A DNA stretch of 57,513 nt from Candidatus Methylomirabilis tolerans (GCA_019912425.1 JAIOIU010000034.1:1-57513); one strand, 5' to 3'; positions 19,156 through 31,327 are shown, counted from the stretch's first letter. Made by a program: numbers and translations. Notes: generated by a model from the sequence alone, not told the origin.

Positions 19156-21377
19156 TGGGGTCCACCGTCCGCATTCAATCCCTCTGGTGTCGCTTCAGCA
19201 CCACCATCGCTCCCCCCTTCCCACTTCGCGCAGATGCCTTCGACGTCTACGGCCGGCGCGGAATTCTGCACCCAGTACCGATAGAACTGGGGGTCACGGC
19301 TCCTGGGCACTGGCCGCGCTTCGCGAACCTTCACGAGCGCCGGTGCCGGGACGCACTCGCCAAGAACGAGGGCCGTCTGGGGAGCGAGGGCTGGGATCTG
19401 CTCCAGCATCGGCCCGTAGATGCCGGGCACGATCTCCTTGAAGTAGCGCAGATCCTCAGGATTCTGCAGCCGGTGCACGATGAAGCTACTGCATTGCGAC
19501 AGCACCGTCTTCGAAAGCTCGCTCGGCCGCTGGGAGGCAACCACCAGGCTCAGGCCGTATTTCCGCCCCTCGCGCGCGATCCGCTCGAACACGACACGCG
19601 CGATCGACTCCTCCTCGGCGAAGCGTGGCTGCTGGATGTAGTTCTGGGCCTCCTCCAGCACGAGCACGACCGGCAGCGAGCCGCGCGCCCCTTCGCCGCC
19701 GTGCTCACCGAGGCGCTGAAGGAACTCGATGATCAGCCGTCCGATCAGCGCGGTTACATTCTCCAGCACTTCGGCTGCGAGGAGGCTCAGATCGAGGATG
19801 ACGACATCGACGGCGCTCTCCTTGTCGCGCTGGCGGTCGTAGAAGGGCATGCGCAACCTCGGAACGTCGGCGTCGGTCGCCAACATCTTACCGTTCGACG
19901 CGCCGAGGCCCAGCGCATCGCGTAGGAATGCCGAGAGGACATGCGGCGCCTTTGGATAGGTATCGAACATGAACCGAAACCTCGGGTCCTCGAAGTACCT
20001 TCGGATTCGTAGGAACATCGGTCCACAGGCATCTCGCACTCGCCCGGGGTTGCCCGATTCCACCTGTTCACGCATGGCGGTCTCAAGGGCACTTTCCAGG
20101 AACTGACTGCGCTCAAAATGGCGGGGCTGATCCGCGCTGACGTCGGCGGCCCCCAGCGGCCGGTCGGCAGCAATGTGGTTCAGGCGCTCTATGACCGGGT
20201 CAAGTGCGTCTCGAATCTGCTGGAGTCGTGTCCCGCCCAGCCCGCCTTGATTTCCCTGTTGACTGGCCTGTTGCGCGATACCCTGAATCTCCATAAGTGC
20301 GTTCTCCCAGCCCTGAAGGACATCCTGCCCGAAGGCTGTATCCAGCGTCTGGACGTGTTCGGGAAACATCTGTCGATATCGCAGGCCGTCACCGCAACGC
20401 TGTTGAATATTGCCGGGAATGGCCCACTGCTGATTCGGCGCGTCGTTCTCGATCAGTGCGAGGATCTGCCGACATGCAGTTCTCAATACATCAAGCGCTG
20501 AAGCGGGTGTACCGGATGCCGCCGTCCCTGTGCGTGCCAGCCGAAGTGCACGAAGAAGTACGGGCGCCTGCAATCCCTCGCGCGCGCGAAACAGCCGTAC
20601 GAAGTCTTCGGCGTTCATGAACCAGTACGGGATCACGAGACGCTCGGCTGCCTTCCTAGGGTCGGACGGGATGTAGAGGGTCTTCCCCGGTCCGGCGTCC
20701 TCCCAACTCCCGTCCTTCTTCTGCTTCTGGAACGCCGTACGGTACTCGCCGTTGGTATCCAGAATCACGCACGTCGTTCGCTTGACGCTCGGCTGTTCGC
20801 GAATCGACTGCAGCAGGCTCGCGATGGTGCAGGACTTGCCGGAACCGGTGCTGCCGAGGACGGCGGCGTGCTTGCCAAAGAAGGCGTTGGGGTCGATCCG
20901 GATTGGCCGCCCCTGCACGACGGCCGATTCCCCAATCGGGATGCAGTATCCCGGCTCTTCCGGCTTGGGCACCGCACCCGGACCCTGCTCGATCGGGCCG
21001 AAGATCGCGTCCAGATCGGCCCGACCAGCGAGGTGGACCGGGTTGTCGAGTACCGGAAAGAGTGAGACACCCTGCCGGAACGACACACCATCGATCGTGC
21101 CGATGAGCGTCGCCTTCATCAGGCGCCGAGCGGAGGGAAGGGCGACCATTGTCCGGTCGGCCTTCATCTCCGCCTCCTCGACCAACACCACGCGAGTCAC
21201 CATTGCGACTAGCCGTCGTGCGCCCACGGGGATGATCACGTAGGAGTTGATGCGCCCAACTTCCTGAGGGCCTTCGTAGGTACTCCGGCTCATCCCCTTG
21301 AGGTCGCGGTTCAGCTCGATGCTGACCTGCGCCGTGTCGACGGCGACGACGCGCCCGATCTCGGAGTCAGTCGCCAT
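19152..21377 (-). CDS. HerA-like DNA translocase ATPase of a SIR2-HerA pair
   Basis: The protein has 741 residues from the ATG at 21377, which overlaps the end of the SIR2 gene by 11 nt. An N-terminal HAS-barrel-like region (IGRVVAVDTAQVSIEL) precedes the FtsK/HerA motor. Walker A is GSTGSGKS (about 175-182), Walker B is LPVVLVLEEAQNY, and ASQRPSELSKTVLSQCSSF is the sensor region typical of HerA. SIR2 plus HerA is an established anti-phage pair (Nezha-type) in which the two proteins assemble into a large complex that depletes NAD+ and/or cleaves DNA. Here it is transcribed as part of the hsd operon between hsdS and an hsdR remnant. Confidence 0.88.
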   Translation of the reverse strand: MATDSEIGRVVAVDTAQVSIELNRDLKGMSRSTYEGPQEVGRINSYVIIPVGARRLVAMVTRVVLVEEAEMKADRTMVALPSARRLMKATLIGTIDGVSFRQGVSLFPVLDNPVHLAGRADLDAIFGPIEQGPGAVPKPEEPGYCIPIGESAVVQGRPIRIDPNAFFGKHAAVLGSTGSGKSCTIASLLQSIREQPSVKRTTCVILDTNGEYRTAFQKQKKDGSWEDAGPGKTLYIPSDPRKAAERLVIPYWFMNAEDFVRLFRAREGLQAPVLLRALRLARTGTAASGTPASALDVLRTACRQILALIENDAPNQQWAIPGNIQQRCGDGLRYRQMFPEHVQTLDTAFGQDVLQGWENALMEIQGIAQQASQQGNQGGLGGTRLQQIRDALDPVIERLNHIAADRPLGAADVSADQPRHFERSQFLESALETAMREQVESGNPGRVRDACGPMFLRIRRYFEDPRFRFMFDTYPKAPHVLSAFLRDALGLGASNGKMLATDADVPRLRMPFYDRQRDKESAVDVVILDLSLLAAEVLENVTALIGRLIIEFLQRLGEHGGEGARGSLPVVLVLEEAQNYIQQPRFAEEESIARVVFERIAREGRKYGLSLVVASQRPSELSKTVLSQCSSFIVHRLQNPEDLRYFKEIVPGIYGPMLEQIPALAPQTALVLGECVPAPALVKVREARPVPRSRDPQFYRYWVQNSAPAVDVEGICAKWEGGSDGGAEATPEGLNADGGPQ

Positions 21378-22766
21378 CGGCCTCATCTCCTTCGGTCGGG
21401 CTGGTTTTCGCGAGCGCGCGGTGCGTGGCCAGGACCTTCTTGCGGATCTCTTCGTCTCGGAGATCTGGAAGGGCCTGATCCACGAACCCGGCGAGCGTTC
21501 CGAGCGTCGGCCCCTCGGCGATCCAGACACGCCGGTCCCGCTGCTCGCGCAGCTTGGCAACGAACTCGCTCATCGGCGCCGGATCCACGATGACGAGGGT
21601 GAAGCTCGGAACGGCGAGAGCCTGCTGGATGATCGCGTTCACATGCTCGTCACCGAAGCCGTAACCGACCACGAACAGCACCGACTGGGGTCGAGAGAGG
21701 GCACCCGCAAATCTGCGGAACAACTCGGAGTACGGCATACCCAACGTCTCACCATACTTCGCCGGAGTCGGGTAAATCAGGAGCGGCTGCGTCCCAGCCG
21801 GATCGAAAGCCGCCGACTGCACGCCGTAGGGATCGTCGATCGTCGGCTCGTTCGCCGTCCACGTGATGGATCCATGCAGCTTGTAGAGGTGCAGGACCCG
21901 GTCGAACCGGTGGACGCGGCCCTCGGTTGTTTCCGCCGGGAAGTAGAGATCCTGCTCGTAGCTCTCGGGCCGGAAGACGCGGCGTTGGGTGCCGATGAAG
22001 CCTTCTAACAGAACGACGCCCTCGGCGTCCGACGCCTGCTCGACAAGCGTGTCGTAATTGAGCGTGAAGACGTTCACCCGCTTGAGATTGAGCGGGCGCG
22101 TCAGGAGCTTGCGGACGATGGTCTTGTAGGTTGCGAGGCCGGCTCGCCTGTCATCCGTCGGAAGGTCGCAAGCGCGCGCCAAGGCGCGCGTCGCATGCTT
22201 GAGAGCAGCATCGAGGTCATCTGCCTTGGCGTCCAGGAGTGGAGAGCCGTCCATGCGCAGCCGGCCGCCCGTTTCAGGCAAGGCCGAGCGCCAACGCTGC
22301 AGTGTCGCCAGCACTCGCTCAAAGTTGGCCCGGATCGGTTCGACCCCCTCGCCGTTAAGCGCCTCCCGACGAGCGAGGATCGCTTCGTGAGTCACGGGGA
22401 TCCTGTCGCCGCCGCCCGAGTACCGCAGAGCCAGATAAAAGACCGACAGCCACCGCCGAATCCGCAGTCGTGTTGTTCCCGTGATGCCTTCGTTGTGCAA
22501 GTCCCGCTCGACCACCAGAGGAACGGAACCGATCAGTTGTCCGCCGCAATCGACCGAGGCGCCTGCGCCGAGGAGGAAGGACACCGTCTCCGTCTTGAGC
22601 AGAGTCCCGACGCGAACACGGATGTCGTTGAGCGCCTCACGTTGCCGGCGCCCGGCCGCTGATTCTTGCGTGTCAGAACCAGCCGCGACCGACTCGGTCT
22701 CAATCGGCGACAGAAGCTCCTCACCTCCGATAGCGAAGTGATCCTCTGGGGTGAAGTTCGCGTCAT

Positions 22767-22770
<4 letters not shown>
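21367..22770 (-). CDS. SIR2-like NADase/deacylase-fold protein of a SIR2-HerA pair
   Basis: The protein has 467 residues. The Rossmann-type SIR2 core shows FLLGAGASVDCGG (about 64-76, NAD-binding GAG-S), VFTLNYDTLVEQ (the TxNYD motif) and LYKLHGSITW with the catalytic-position histidine. FVVGYGFGDEHVN follows late in the domain. The N-terminal about 45 residues are acidic and probably disordered. Its start overlaps the hsdS stop (ATGA) and its end overlaps herA, so expression is coupled on both sides. The known role of such pairs is abortive NAD+ depletion on phage infection; activity here is inferred. Confidence 0.87.
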
Positions 22771-24522
<1,752 letters not shown>

Positions 24523-24533
<11 letters not shown>

Positions 24534-24756
24534 ACCCAAGCTCCTTCAGGTTGGCGGCGACAGCGGGGTCCAGCTTCACGAACACCACGTATTCCTCCTG
24601 GACATCCAGCGCCAGAATTTTGCCCTCCCGCAATGCTGTAACGTGCTCGGCGCTCAGAACAACTTCTTCCTGTCGCCAACGCTTGCCAAAGGGCTGCTCG
24701 CTCTGTTCTACGTCGCAGACGGGATCGACAATGGCGATGCGCGGATCAGCATTCAT
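24523..24756 (-). CDS. Small protein between the HEPN and hsdS genes (77 aa)
   Basis: The peptide begins MNADPRIAIVDPVCDVEQSE and continues with QPFGKRW, EEVVLSAEHVTALREGKILA and DVQEEYVVFVKL. I do not recognise a named domain. It is compact, without cysteine pairs or membrane segments. Its end overlaps the hsdS start by 11 nt and contains the hsdS ribosome site, so it is translationally coupled to hsdS and probably real. No strong ribosome site precedes it. It could be an accessory or antitoxin-like partner of the island; that is a guess from position. Confidence 0.6.
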
Positions 24757-24798
24757 CGCGATCTTGCTCTAATCACGCGTTTCATGGGTCCCCCTGTA

Positions 24799-25155
24799 CT
24801 AATCGACTCTATCCCCGCGTTGGCCGAGCAGAGCCTCGACCTCTCGCAGAAGCGTCGGCAGGTCGTTCTGGATCACATCCCATGTGACATTGGTATCGAC
24901 CAGGTCGTAACCATGAATCAGGATATTGCGGAAGTCGACGATCCGCCGACGTCGGCTGATCTGCGATGCGGTCGCCGCATCGAGTTTGGTCAGTCGATCG
25001 ATCGCCTCACCGACAATCTCAAGCTGACGCTCGATCCCCGAACGTAGAAGAGCGTTCTCTGAATAATCACGAATGGTTTGGCCTGCGGCGAACTGAAGGA
25101 TCAACCCGATGGCCTGCCTGACGTCTTCCAGAAGCTTCCTGGACTCAAGCCGCAT
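24799..25155 (-). CDS. HEPN-domain toxin (HepT-like, DUF86)
   Basis: The protein has 118 residues from the ATG at 25155, which overlaps the end of the nucleotidyltransferase gene by 11 nt. It is an all-helical HEPN protein starting [20 protein letters not shown]. The ribonuclease motif Rx4H is seen as RNILIHGY. IERQLEIVGEAIDRL is the usual second helix. In MntA-HepT systems the HEPN RNase is the toxin and is silenced when the partner transfers AMP residues to a tyrosine near the RNase motif; here the tyrosine of HGYD is the candidate. Confidence 0.87.
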   Translation of the reverse strand: MRLESRKLLEDVRQAIGLILQFAAGQTIRDYSENALLRSGIERQLEIVGEAIDRLTKLDAATASQISRRRRIVDFRNILIHGYDLVDTNVTWDVIQNDLPTLLREVEALLGQRGDRVD

Positions 25156-25453
25156 AGAGCACCGTCCGGTTGCGGTTGACCGATTCGAGGAAATAGCGAT
25201 TCCTAATGGCACCGGTCATGATCAGGTCAACGTCGCGCTCAAACAGCTCCCGCAATGCCTCCAGCAGGCCGAAGTACGCATCGGCGTACTCACCGGACCG
25301 GAGCGGGAGAAATTCGACGAGGAAGTCCAGATCGCTGGTACGGGGATCGAAACGGTTCGTGAGCGCGGACCCGATGATCTCAAGCCGCCGAACACGGTAC
25401 TTGGCGCACAGGCGGATCAGGTCATCGCGGTGTTCTTCGATCAGGCGGTTCAT
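25145..25453 (-). CDS. mntA: MNT-type nucleotidyltransferase antitoxin (MntA-like)
   Basis: This 102-residue minimal nucleotidyltransferase has the signature [17 protein letters not shown] (GS-x10-DxD), followed by a third acidic position in VDLIM. Its ATG overlaps the hsdM stop by 4 nt and its end overlaps the HEPN gene by 11 nt. It would inactivate the HEPN RNase by AMPylation. Embedding a MNT-HEPN pair between hsdM and hsdS places it under the R-M promoter. Confidence 0.87.
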   Translation of the reverse strand: MNRLIEEHRDDLIRLCAKYRVRRLEIIGSALTNRFDPRTSDLDFLVEFLPLRSGEYADAYFGLLEALRELFERDVDLIMTGAIRNRYFLESVNRNRTVLYAA

Positions 25454-27234
25454 CTTTTCGATTCTCTTTTGAGATGGTATCCCAGTATAGCCAAGCTCTC
25501 ACAGATAGCCTGGTCCAGCCGTGCTGACTCCGTAAACTGTTCCTCAAGCTTCTTCGTAAACCGCTGCATCTTCTCGTCGAACGGCTCGCCGTCATCCTCC
25601 TGCGCCTCGGCGCCGACATAGCGGCCGGGCGTGAGCACATGGCCGTGCTTGCGGATCTCTTCGAGCGTGGCGCTCTTGCAGAAGCCGGGGATGTCTTCGT
25701 ACCCCTCACCCCCAGCCCGGCCCTCACCCCAACCCTCTCCCGGAGGGCGAGGGGGCATGGAGCGCCAGGCGTGGTAGGTATTGGCGATGCGCGCGATGTC
25801 GTCGTCGGTCAGCTCGCGATGGGTACGATCCACCATGCGGCCCAGCTTGCGGGCGTCGATGAAGAGGACGTGGCCGCGACGGTCGCGGAACTTGCCGTTC
25901 TTGCGGTCGCGCGCGAGGAACCAGAGGCACGCGGGGATCTGGGTCGAGTAGAAGAGTTGGCCCGGCAGCGCGACCATGCAGTCCACGAGGTCCGCTTCAA
26001 TGAGGTTCTTACGGATCTCACCCTCGCCGGACTGGTTGGACGACATCGAGCCGTTGGCGAGCACGAAGCCGGCCACGCCCATCGGCGCCAGGTGGTGGAC
26101 GATATGCTGCACCCAGGCGAAGTTAGCGTTGCCCGGAGGTGGCATGCCGTACTTCCAACGTTTATCCTCACGCAATCGATCGCCGCCCCAGTCGGAGACG
26201 TTAAACGGCGGATTGGCGAGGATAAAGTCGGCCTTGAGGTCGGGGTGGCGGTCGTTGTGGAAGGTGTCGCCGTGACCGATCTGGCCATCGATGCCACGGA
26301 TGGCAAGGTTCATCTCCGCAAGGCGCCAAGTAGTATAGTTGGACTCCTGGCCATAGATAGAGATATCCGCCTTCGCCTTACCCCCATTGCCGTTTCCCTT
26401 GGCGTGCGCGCGGATGAACTCTACCGACTGCACGAACATGCCAGAGGAGCCGCAGCAAGGGTCGTACACTCGCCCGCGGTAGGGCTCGAGCATTTCGACC
26501 AGGAGCTTGACTACACAGCGCGGCGTATAGAACTCGCCGCCCTTCTTGCCCTCGGCGCTTGCAAACTGTGAGAGGAAGTACTCATAGACGCGCCCAAGGA
26601 GATCATGGGCGTGTCTACCCTCACCCCCAGCCCTGCCCTCACCCCCGTCCCCTCTCCCGGATGGCGAGGGGGGAAACGCGCCCTCACCCGGCCTTCGGCC
26701 ACCCTCTCCCACTGGGAGAGGGGTTGGGGGTGAGGGCTGACGGAAGTCGATGTTGCTGACGAGGTCGATGAGCTGGCCGAGGCGCGTTTTGTCGAGCGCT
26801 GGGCGGGCGTAGTCCTTCGGTAGCACACCCTTGAGCGCCGGGTTGTCGCGCTCGATACCGGTCATGGCGTCATCCACGAGCTGGCCGATGGTGGGCTGCT
26901 TCGCCTGCGCCTTTAGATGCGCCCAGCGCGCCTCGGGCGGGACCCAGAAGATGCTCAGGGCGCGGTATTCGTCGGGGTCTTCGGGATCGGCGCCGCTCGC
27001 CTTCTCGACCACGAGTTTCGCGTGTTGTTCCTCGAAGGCGTCGGAGATGTACTTGAGGAAGATCAGGCCGAGAACGACGTGTTTGTACTCGGCAGCGTCC
27101 ATGCTGCCACGCAGGGCATCCGCCATCCGCCACAGCTCGGCTTCGTAGCCGATATTTGCGCCTATCTGCGTGCGGCCACGCACAGGCAGGCCTGTGGCGT
27201 TCGTGGAGGTCAAGTTCTTCTTCCCCTTCGGCAC
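25450..27234 (-). CDS. hsdM: Type I DNA adenine methyltransferase subunit HsdM, with in-frame repeat insertions
   Basis: The protein has 594 residues starting at a GTG (27234) placed 5 nt after AGGAGGTGAG. An N-terminal helical domain ([20 protein letters not shown]) precedes the N6-adenine methyltransferase core. The SAM site is [12 protein letters not shown] and the catalytic motif IV is [34 protein letters not shown] and the [20 protein letters not shown] segment are also typical. Two foreign Gly/Pro-rich peptides interrupt it at about residues 165-206 and 493-511, before [18 protein letters not shown] and after YHAWRSM. Both are encoded by GC-rich palindromic repeats and keep the frame. 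It is the first gene of the island operon. Confidence 0.94.
   Translation of the reverse strand: MPKGKKNLTSTNATGLPVRGRTQIGANIGYEAELWRMADALRGSMDAAEYKHVVLGLIFLKYISDAFEEQHAKLVVEKASGADPEDPDEYRALSIFWVPPEARWAHLKAQAKQPTIGQLVDDAMTGIERDNPALKGVLPKDYARPALDKTRLGQLIDLVSNIDFRQPSPPTPLPVGEGGRRPGEGAFPPSPSGRGDGGEGRAGGEGRHAHDLLGRVYEYFLSQFASAEGKKGGEFYTPRCVVKLLVEMLEPYRGRVYDPCCGSSGMFVQSVEFIRAHAKGNGNGGKAKADISIYGQESNYTTWRLAEMNLAIRGIDGQIGHGDTFHNDRHPDLKADFILANPPFNVSDWGGDRLREDKRWKYGMPPPGNANFAWVQHIVHHLAPMGVAGFVLANGSMSSNQSGEGEIRKNLIEADLVDCMVALPGQLFYSTQIPACLWFLARDRKNGKFRDRRGHVLFIDARKLGRMVDRTHRELTDDDIARIANTYHAWRSMPPRPPGEGWGEGRAGGEGYEDIPGFCKSATLEEIRKHGHVLTPGRYVGAEAQEDDGEPFDEKMQRFTKKLEEQFTESARLDQAICESLAILGYHLKRESKR
25700..25756. 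repeat. In-frame GC-rich palindromic repeat in hsdM (3' part)
   Basis: CCCTCACCCC(C/A)A units are followed by CCCTCTCCCGGAGGGCGAGGG. This is the same family as in hsdR and hsdS, here encoding a [15 protein letters not shown]-type peptide. Confidence 0.8.
26616..26738. repeat. In-frame GC-rich palindromic repeat cluster in hsdM (middle)
   Basis: Two hairpins (CCCTCTCCCGGATGGCGAGGGG and CCCTCTCCCACTGGGAGAGGGG) are flanked by GGTGAGGG/CCCTCACC tracts in opposite orientations. About 41 codons are inserted without breaking the frame. Confidence 0.8.
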
Positions 27235-27291
27235 ATCTCACCTCCTCGCGGTTCTGAGCCGCATGGGCTAAATTCGCTACAATTTATCGGA

Positions 27292-27322
27292 TACATATCC
27301 CTCCCATCGAGTTTGTTGTCAA
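27292..27322 (-). promoter_or_regulatory. Candidate promoter of the hsdM-led operon
   Basis: On the minus strand, TTGACA (27317-27322) is followed after 17 nt by GATATG (27294-27299), or after 19 nt by TATGTA. This lies about 60 nt upstream of the hsdM start. It is the only clear -35 match in the region between hsdM and fadN. Confidence 0.5.
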
Positions 27323-27435
27323 TAAGAAAGTACGGATGAAGCTGGAAGTACCGGCATCTTCAAGAAGGGTCTGTTGCGATTGCCTTGATTCGCCTTTACA
27401 ACCTGGAACCACTCAAGTAATCTTTGGTTGGAAAA

Positions 27436-27517
27436 TAGCCATTAGCGATCAGCGGTCAGTTATCAGCTTCGGACCACGAGTGGGACGTATCAGAAGAGCT
27501 GATAGCCGATCACTTGT
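27436..27517. repeat. Inverted heptad-arm element (ATCAGCG word)
   Basis: The left arm (ATTAGCGATCAGCGGTCAGT, then TATCAGC) and the right arm (GCTGATAGCCGATCACTTG) are degenerate 7-nt arrays in opposite orientation around a core of about 25 nt. Confidence 0.7.
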
Positions 27518-27579
27518 TTCATAGCATTTTTACGTGCCGTGGCGAGACTGTACCGCATGGGGTATGGATCGGAGAAACG

Positions 27580-29988
27580 ATGTCATCAGCCATCAAGCGG
27601 GTAGCGGTTCTTGGGGCGGGCGTGATGGGAAGCGGCATCGCCGCCCATCTGGCAAATGCCGGTATCCCAGCCTTTCTCCTCGATATCGTCCCGCCGGAGC
27701 TAAGCGACGAAGATCGGCGCAAAGGACTGAGCAGGGAAAGCTCTGCGTTCCGCAATCGCTTTGCAGCCAAAGGCCTTGACGCCGCCCTCAAGGCCTCACC
27801 GCCCGCCTTCTTCTCGACCAAAGACGCCCGCCTGATTACTATCGGGAATATCGACGATCATCTCGGGCGGCTCTCTGAGGTCGACTGGATCATCGAGGCG
27901 GCCCCCGAACGGCTCGAGATCAAACAGGCGCTCTTCGCCAAGGTTGAAGCCCACCGTAGATCGGGAACCCTCATCAGCAGCAATACCTCGGGGATCCCGA
28001 TCCGGCTGTTGGCCGAGGGACGGTCTGACGACTTCCGTCGGCACTTTCTCGGCACGCACTTCTTTAATCCTCCGCGGTATATGAAACTCCTCGAACTGAT
28101 CCCCGGCCCCGACACACTCCCAGAGGTGATGCAGCGGATGGCGACCTTTGCAGAACGGACGCTGGGTAAGGGGATCGTCTTCGCCAGGGATACTCCCAAC
28201 TTTATCGCGAATCGGATTGCCGCCTTCGGCCTCTTCACTGCCATGCGACTGATGATTGAGGGTGACTATTCAATCGAAGAGGTGGACCGGCTGACCGGAA
28301 GCGCGATCGGTCGCCCCAAGACCGCCACGTTTCGGACAGCCGACCTCGTTGGCCTTGATACTGTGGCGCATATTGCCGCCTATATGGCCGACGCTCTCCC
28401 GGACGCCCCGGAACGGGCGGCCTATACTCTTCCGCCGTTCCTGCTGGAGTTGGTGAAACGCGGCTGGGTGGGCGAGAAGGCCGGGCAGGGATTCTACAAG
28501 CGGGTCAAAGGAACCAATGGAAGCGATATCCTGGTCCTCGATTACAACACGATGGAGTACCGGCAGCAGCGCCCAGTAGCCTTCCCCACACTCGACATGA
28601 CTCAGGGGATTGAGGAGCCCGCGGAGCGACTCCGAACGCTTGCTTATGCCGATGACCGCGCCGGTCGTTACGTGTGGCAGCTCTTACGGGATACCCTGCT
28701 CTACGCTGCCGATCGGATCCCTGAGATCGCTGATGACATCGGCACTGTGGACCAAGCCATGAAGTTGGGCTTCGGCTGGGAGCTGGGGCCGTTCGAGCTC
28801 TGGGACGCACTGGGGGTCAAGAAGGCGAGCGCCCGGATAGCACAAGAGGGCAAGCCGCTTCCCCCGCTGGTAACCGCACTGCTTCAAAGCGGCGTCGAGA
28901 GCTTCTACCGTCGCGAGGCGGGACAGCAGCACGCCTTTGACCTAGGGGCGGCCAAACAGGTTGAGATCTTGGCGCGACCCGGGATCATTCATCTCCGCAC
29001 GTTGCATGAGCGGCAGCAGGTAATCGCCAGCAATCCCGGCGCATCGCTGCTCGACCTGGGGGATGGCGTCGCCTGCCTGCAGTTTCACTCTAAGAACAAC
29101 GCCGTCGGCCCTGATATCCTCCAGATGATCCAGATGAGCGTGCAACATTGCGCCGAGCGATTCGACGCCTTGGTGATCGGCAACCAGGGGAGGCACTTCT
29201 GTGTCGGCGCGAACCTGATGACCCTCCTCTTCGAGGCCCAGGAGGAGAACTGGGACGACATCGAACTGATGATCCGGACCTTTCAAGGCGCCAACATGGC
29301 GCTCAAGCTTTCCGAGAAGCCGGTGGTCGCAGCCCCATTCTCTATGACCCTCGGCGGCGGGTGCGAAATCTGTCTGCACACCGCGAGGATCCGTGCCGCT
29401 GCCGAAACCTACATCGGGCTCGTAGAGGTGGGCGTCGGCCTGATTCCGGCCGCAGGAGGCTGTAAGGAGATGCTACTCCGAACTCTGGACGGTATCCCGG
29501 AAGGGGCGGAGGTAGACCTGCTGCCGTTCTTCCGGCATGCCTTCGAAACGATCGCCTTCGCCAGGGTCTCCACTAGCGCGAAGGATGCGCAACGGCTGGG
29601 CTATCTGAGGCGAACAGACGGTTTCACGATGAACCAGGATCACCTGTTGCACGACGCAAAGCAGGTGGCGCTTGGATTAGTTGCTGAAGGATATATTCCA
29701 CCTCAGCCGAGAGATGACATCAGGGTTCTGGGGACGCGCGCCATCGCCGCAGCCGAAACGCAGTTGTATAATATGAAGTGTGGGGGGTATATCAGCGATC
29801 ATGACGAGCTGATCGCTAGAAAGTTGGCCGGCGTCCTAGCCGGCGGCGATGTGGCCCCCAGAACCTTAGTGACCGAGCAGTATCTTCTGGATCTGGAGCG
29901 GGAGGCGTTTCTCAGTCTGTGCGGTGAACGGAAGACTCAGGAACGGATACAACATATGCTGAAAACCGGCAAGCCGCTCAGAAACTGA
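27580..29988 (+). CDS. fadN: 3-hydroxyacyl-CoA dehydrogenase / enoyl-CoA hydratase fusion (FadN-like)
   Basis: The protein has 802 residues from the ATG at 27580 (GGAG upstream). It catalyses hydration of enoyl-CoA and NAD+ oxidation of 3-hydroxyacyl-CoA in beta-oxidation. The N-terminal NAD domain begins VAVLGAGVMGSGIAAHLANA; SSNTSGIPI and FLGTHFFNPP are catalytic-domain signatures. The C-terminal half (from about residue 490) is a crotonase fold with HFCVGANL and GGGCEICLH oxyanion-hole stretches. The order dehydrogenase-hydratase, thiolase, acyl-CoA dehydrogenase equals the fadNAE operon of other bacteria. Its stop abuts a heptad element. Confidence 0.92.
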   Translation: MSSAIKRVAVLGAGVMGSGIAAHLANAGIPAFLLDIVPPELSDEDRRKGLSRESSAFRNRFAAKGLDAALKASPPAFFSTKDARLITIGNIDDHLGRLSEVDWIIEAAPERLEIKQALFAKVEAHRRSGTLISSNTSGIPIRLLAEGRSDDFRRHFLGTHFFNPPRYMKLLELIPGPDTLPEVMQRMATFAERTLGKGIVFARDTPNFIANRIAAFGLFTAMRLMIEGDYSIEEVDRLTGSAIGRPKTATFRTADLVGLDTVAHIAAYMADALPDAPERAAYTLPPFLLELVKRGWVGEKAGQGFYKRVKGTNGSDILVLDYNTMEYRQQRPVAFPTLDMTQGIEEPAERLRTLAYADDRAGRYVWQLLRDTLLYAADRIPEIADDIGTVDQAMKLGFGWELGPFELWDALGVKKASARIAQEGKPLPPLVTALLQSGVESFYRREAGQQHAFDLGAAKQVEILARPGIIHLRTLHERQQVIASNPGASLLDLGDGVACLQFHSKNNAVGPDILQMIQMSVQHCAERFDALVIGNQGRHFCVGANLMTLLFEAQEENWDDIELMIRTFQGANMALKLSEKPVVAAPFSMTLGGGCEICLHTARIRAAAETYIGLVEVGVGLIPAAGGCKEMLLRTLDGIPEGAEVDLLPFFRHAFETIAFARVSTSAKDAQRLGYLRRTDGFTMNQDHLLHDAKQVALGLVAEGYIPPQPRDDIRVLGTRAIAAAETQLYNMKCGGYISDHDELIARKLAGVLAGGDVAPRTLVTEQYLLDLEREAFLSLCGERKTQERIQHMLKTGKPLRN

Positions 29989-29989
29989 A

Positions 29990-30064
29990 TATAGGGTGTG
30001 GGGGGTCGGGTGTCGGGTGAAGAGCGCCCAGTGTGGGGTAGTTGTTTACACCCTATACCCTGGC
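29990..30064. repeat. Inverted heptad-arm element (GGGTATA word) between fadN and fadA
   Basis: The left arm is G-rich (TATAGGGTGTGGGGGGTCGG, then GTGTCGGGTG) and the right arm is the inverse (CACCCTATACCCTGG). At least 10 nt (TATAGGGTGT) can pair. Confidence 0.75.
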
Positions 30065-30080
30065 TTTTAGGAGTGAGCAG

Positions 30081-31265
30081 ATGAAAGAGGCGGTGATTGT
30101 GGCAGCGGCGAGAACAGCGGTGGGCAAGGCGCCGCGCGGGACGCTCAGCGCCACGCCTCCGACCGAGATGGCGGCGGCTGTGATCGCCGATCTAATGACG
30201 CGCGCGCCGGGATTAGCGCCGGAAGAGGTCGAGGATGTGATCATCGGCTGCGCCTTCCCGGAGGCCGAACAGGGTATGAATATAGCAAGGGTGGCGGCAC
30301 TGCGGGCGGGACTACCGCACGCCGTCCCTGGGCAGACGGTCAACCGCTTCTGCTCCTCGGGACTGCAGACCATCGCCATAGCAGCCGAGCGAATTATGGC
30401 CGGCTTTGCCGACGTCATCATTGCCGGCGGGGCCGAAAGCATGAGCATGGTCCCGATGAGCGGGAATACCTACGCGCCAGACCCCTACCTCGCTGAGCAT
30501 TATCCGGCTGTCTACATCTCGATGGGCAACGGCGCAGAACACCTCGTGCAGGCGTACAAGGTGAGCCGAGAGGATCAGGACGGCTTCGCGCTCCAAAGCC
30601 ATCTCAAGGCGGCAGCCGCCATCCGGGAGGGCCGATTCAAGGATGAGATCGTCCCGCTCACCGTTGTGAAGAGGACATTCGGAGGCCAGGGTGCGTCGAA
30701 CGTCGCCACCGATGAGGTGATCTTCGATACCGACGAGGGGGTTCGGTACGACACTTCCGCCGAGGCGCTCGCCAAGCTTCCGTCGGTATTCCACAAGAGC
30801 GGCACCGTCACCGCCGGTAATTCATCGCAGACCAGCGACGGCGCGGCCGCCGTGCTGGTCATGTCGAGGGAGAAAGCGGAACGGTTGGGGCTTACGCCGC
30901 TTGCATTTTTCCGAGGCTTCGCCGTCGCGGGCGTCCCGCCGGAGCTCTTTGGGATTGGGCCGGTCGAGGCGGTTCCTAAGGCGCTCAAACTGGCGGGCCT
31001 CACCCTTGACCAGATCGACCTGATCGAACTGAACGAGGCGTTTGCCGCGCAGGCCCTTGCCGTCATCCGGGAACTGAACCTGCCTACCGATCGGCTGAAC
31101 GTCAACGGCGGCGCGATCGCTCTGGGTCATCCGCTCGGATGTACCGGCGCGAAGCTAACGGCCACGTTGCTGCACGAGATGGCGCGTCGAGATGCCCGCT
31201 ATGGTATGGTTACAATGTGTATCGGCGGAGGGATGGGCGCAGCCGGCATCTTCGAAAGGGTATAG
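30081..31265 (+). CDS. fadA: Acetyl-CoA acyltransferase (thiolase), FadA-like
   Basis: The protein has 394 residues from the ATG at 30081 behind AGGAG. It cleaves 3-ketoacyl-CoA with CoA to acetyl-CoA and a shortened acyl-CoA. The active-site cysteine is in [11 protein letters not shown] (about Cys 91), the histidine is in [15 protein letters not shown], and the second cysteine is in [11 protein letters not shown] cytoplasmic tetramer is expected for the family. It is the middle gene of the fadNAE-type operon. Its TAG stop lies in a GGGTATAG heptad. Confidence 0.94.
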   Translation: MKEAVIVAAARTAVGKAPRGTLSATPPTEMAAAVIADLMTRAPGLAPEEVEDVIIGCAFPEAEQGMNIARVAALRAGLPHAVPGQTVNRFCSSGLQTIAIAAERIMAGFADVIIAGGAESMSMVPMSGNTYAPDPYLAEHYPAVYISMGNGAEHLVQAYKVSREDQDGFALQSHLKAAAAIREGRFKDEIVPLTVVKRTFGGQGASNVATDEVIFDTDEGVRYDTSAEALAKLPSVFHKSGTVTAGNSSQTSDGAAAVLVMSREKAERLGLTPLAFFRGFAVAGVPPELFGIGPVEAVPKALKLAGLTLDQIDLIELNEAFAAQALAVIRELNLPTDRLNVNGGAIALGHPLGCTGAKLTATLLHEMARRDARYGMVTMCIGGGMGAAGIFERV

Positions 31266-31327
31266 GAGAACTTCTGATCACCTGCTTCCCTCACCCTATA
31301 CCCTAAACCCTACAGCCTATACCCTGG
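31257..31327. repeat. Inverted heptad-arm element (GGGTATA word) between fadA and fadE
   Basis: The left arm AAGGGTATAGG contains the fadA stop. The right arm repeats CCCTATA, CCCTAAA, CCCTACA, GCCTATA, CCCTGG at exact 7-nt spacing up to the fadE ribosome site. Confidence 0.8.

Larger units (their letters stand above)
27237..27579. other. Divergent intergenic region between hsdM and fadN
   Basis: It holds the hsdM promoter candidate and an inverted heptad element (27436-27517). I see no gene here; the weak upstream extension of fadN (27514-27579) lacks a ribosome site. Confidence 0.5.

Noticed and set aside
27514-27579. Upstream extension of fadN
   Set aside because: The NAD-binding fold begins right after the ATG at 27580, which has its own ribosome site; the extension runs into a heptad element.
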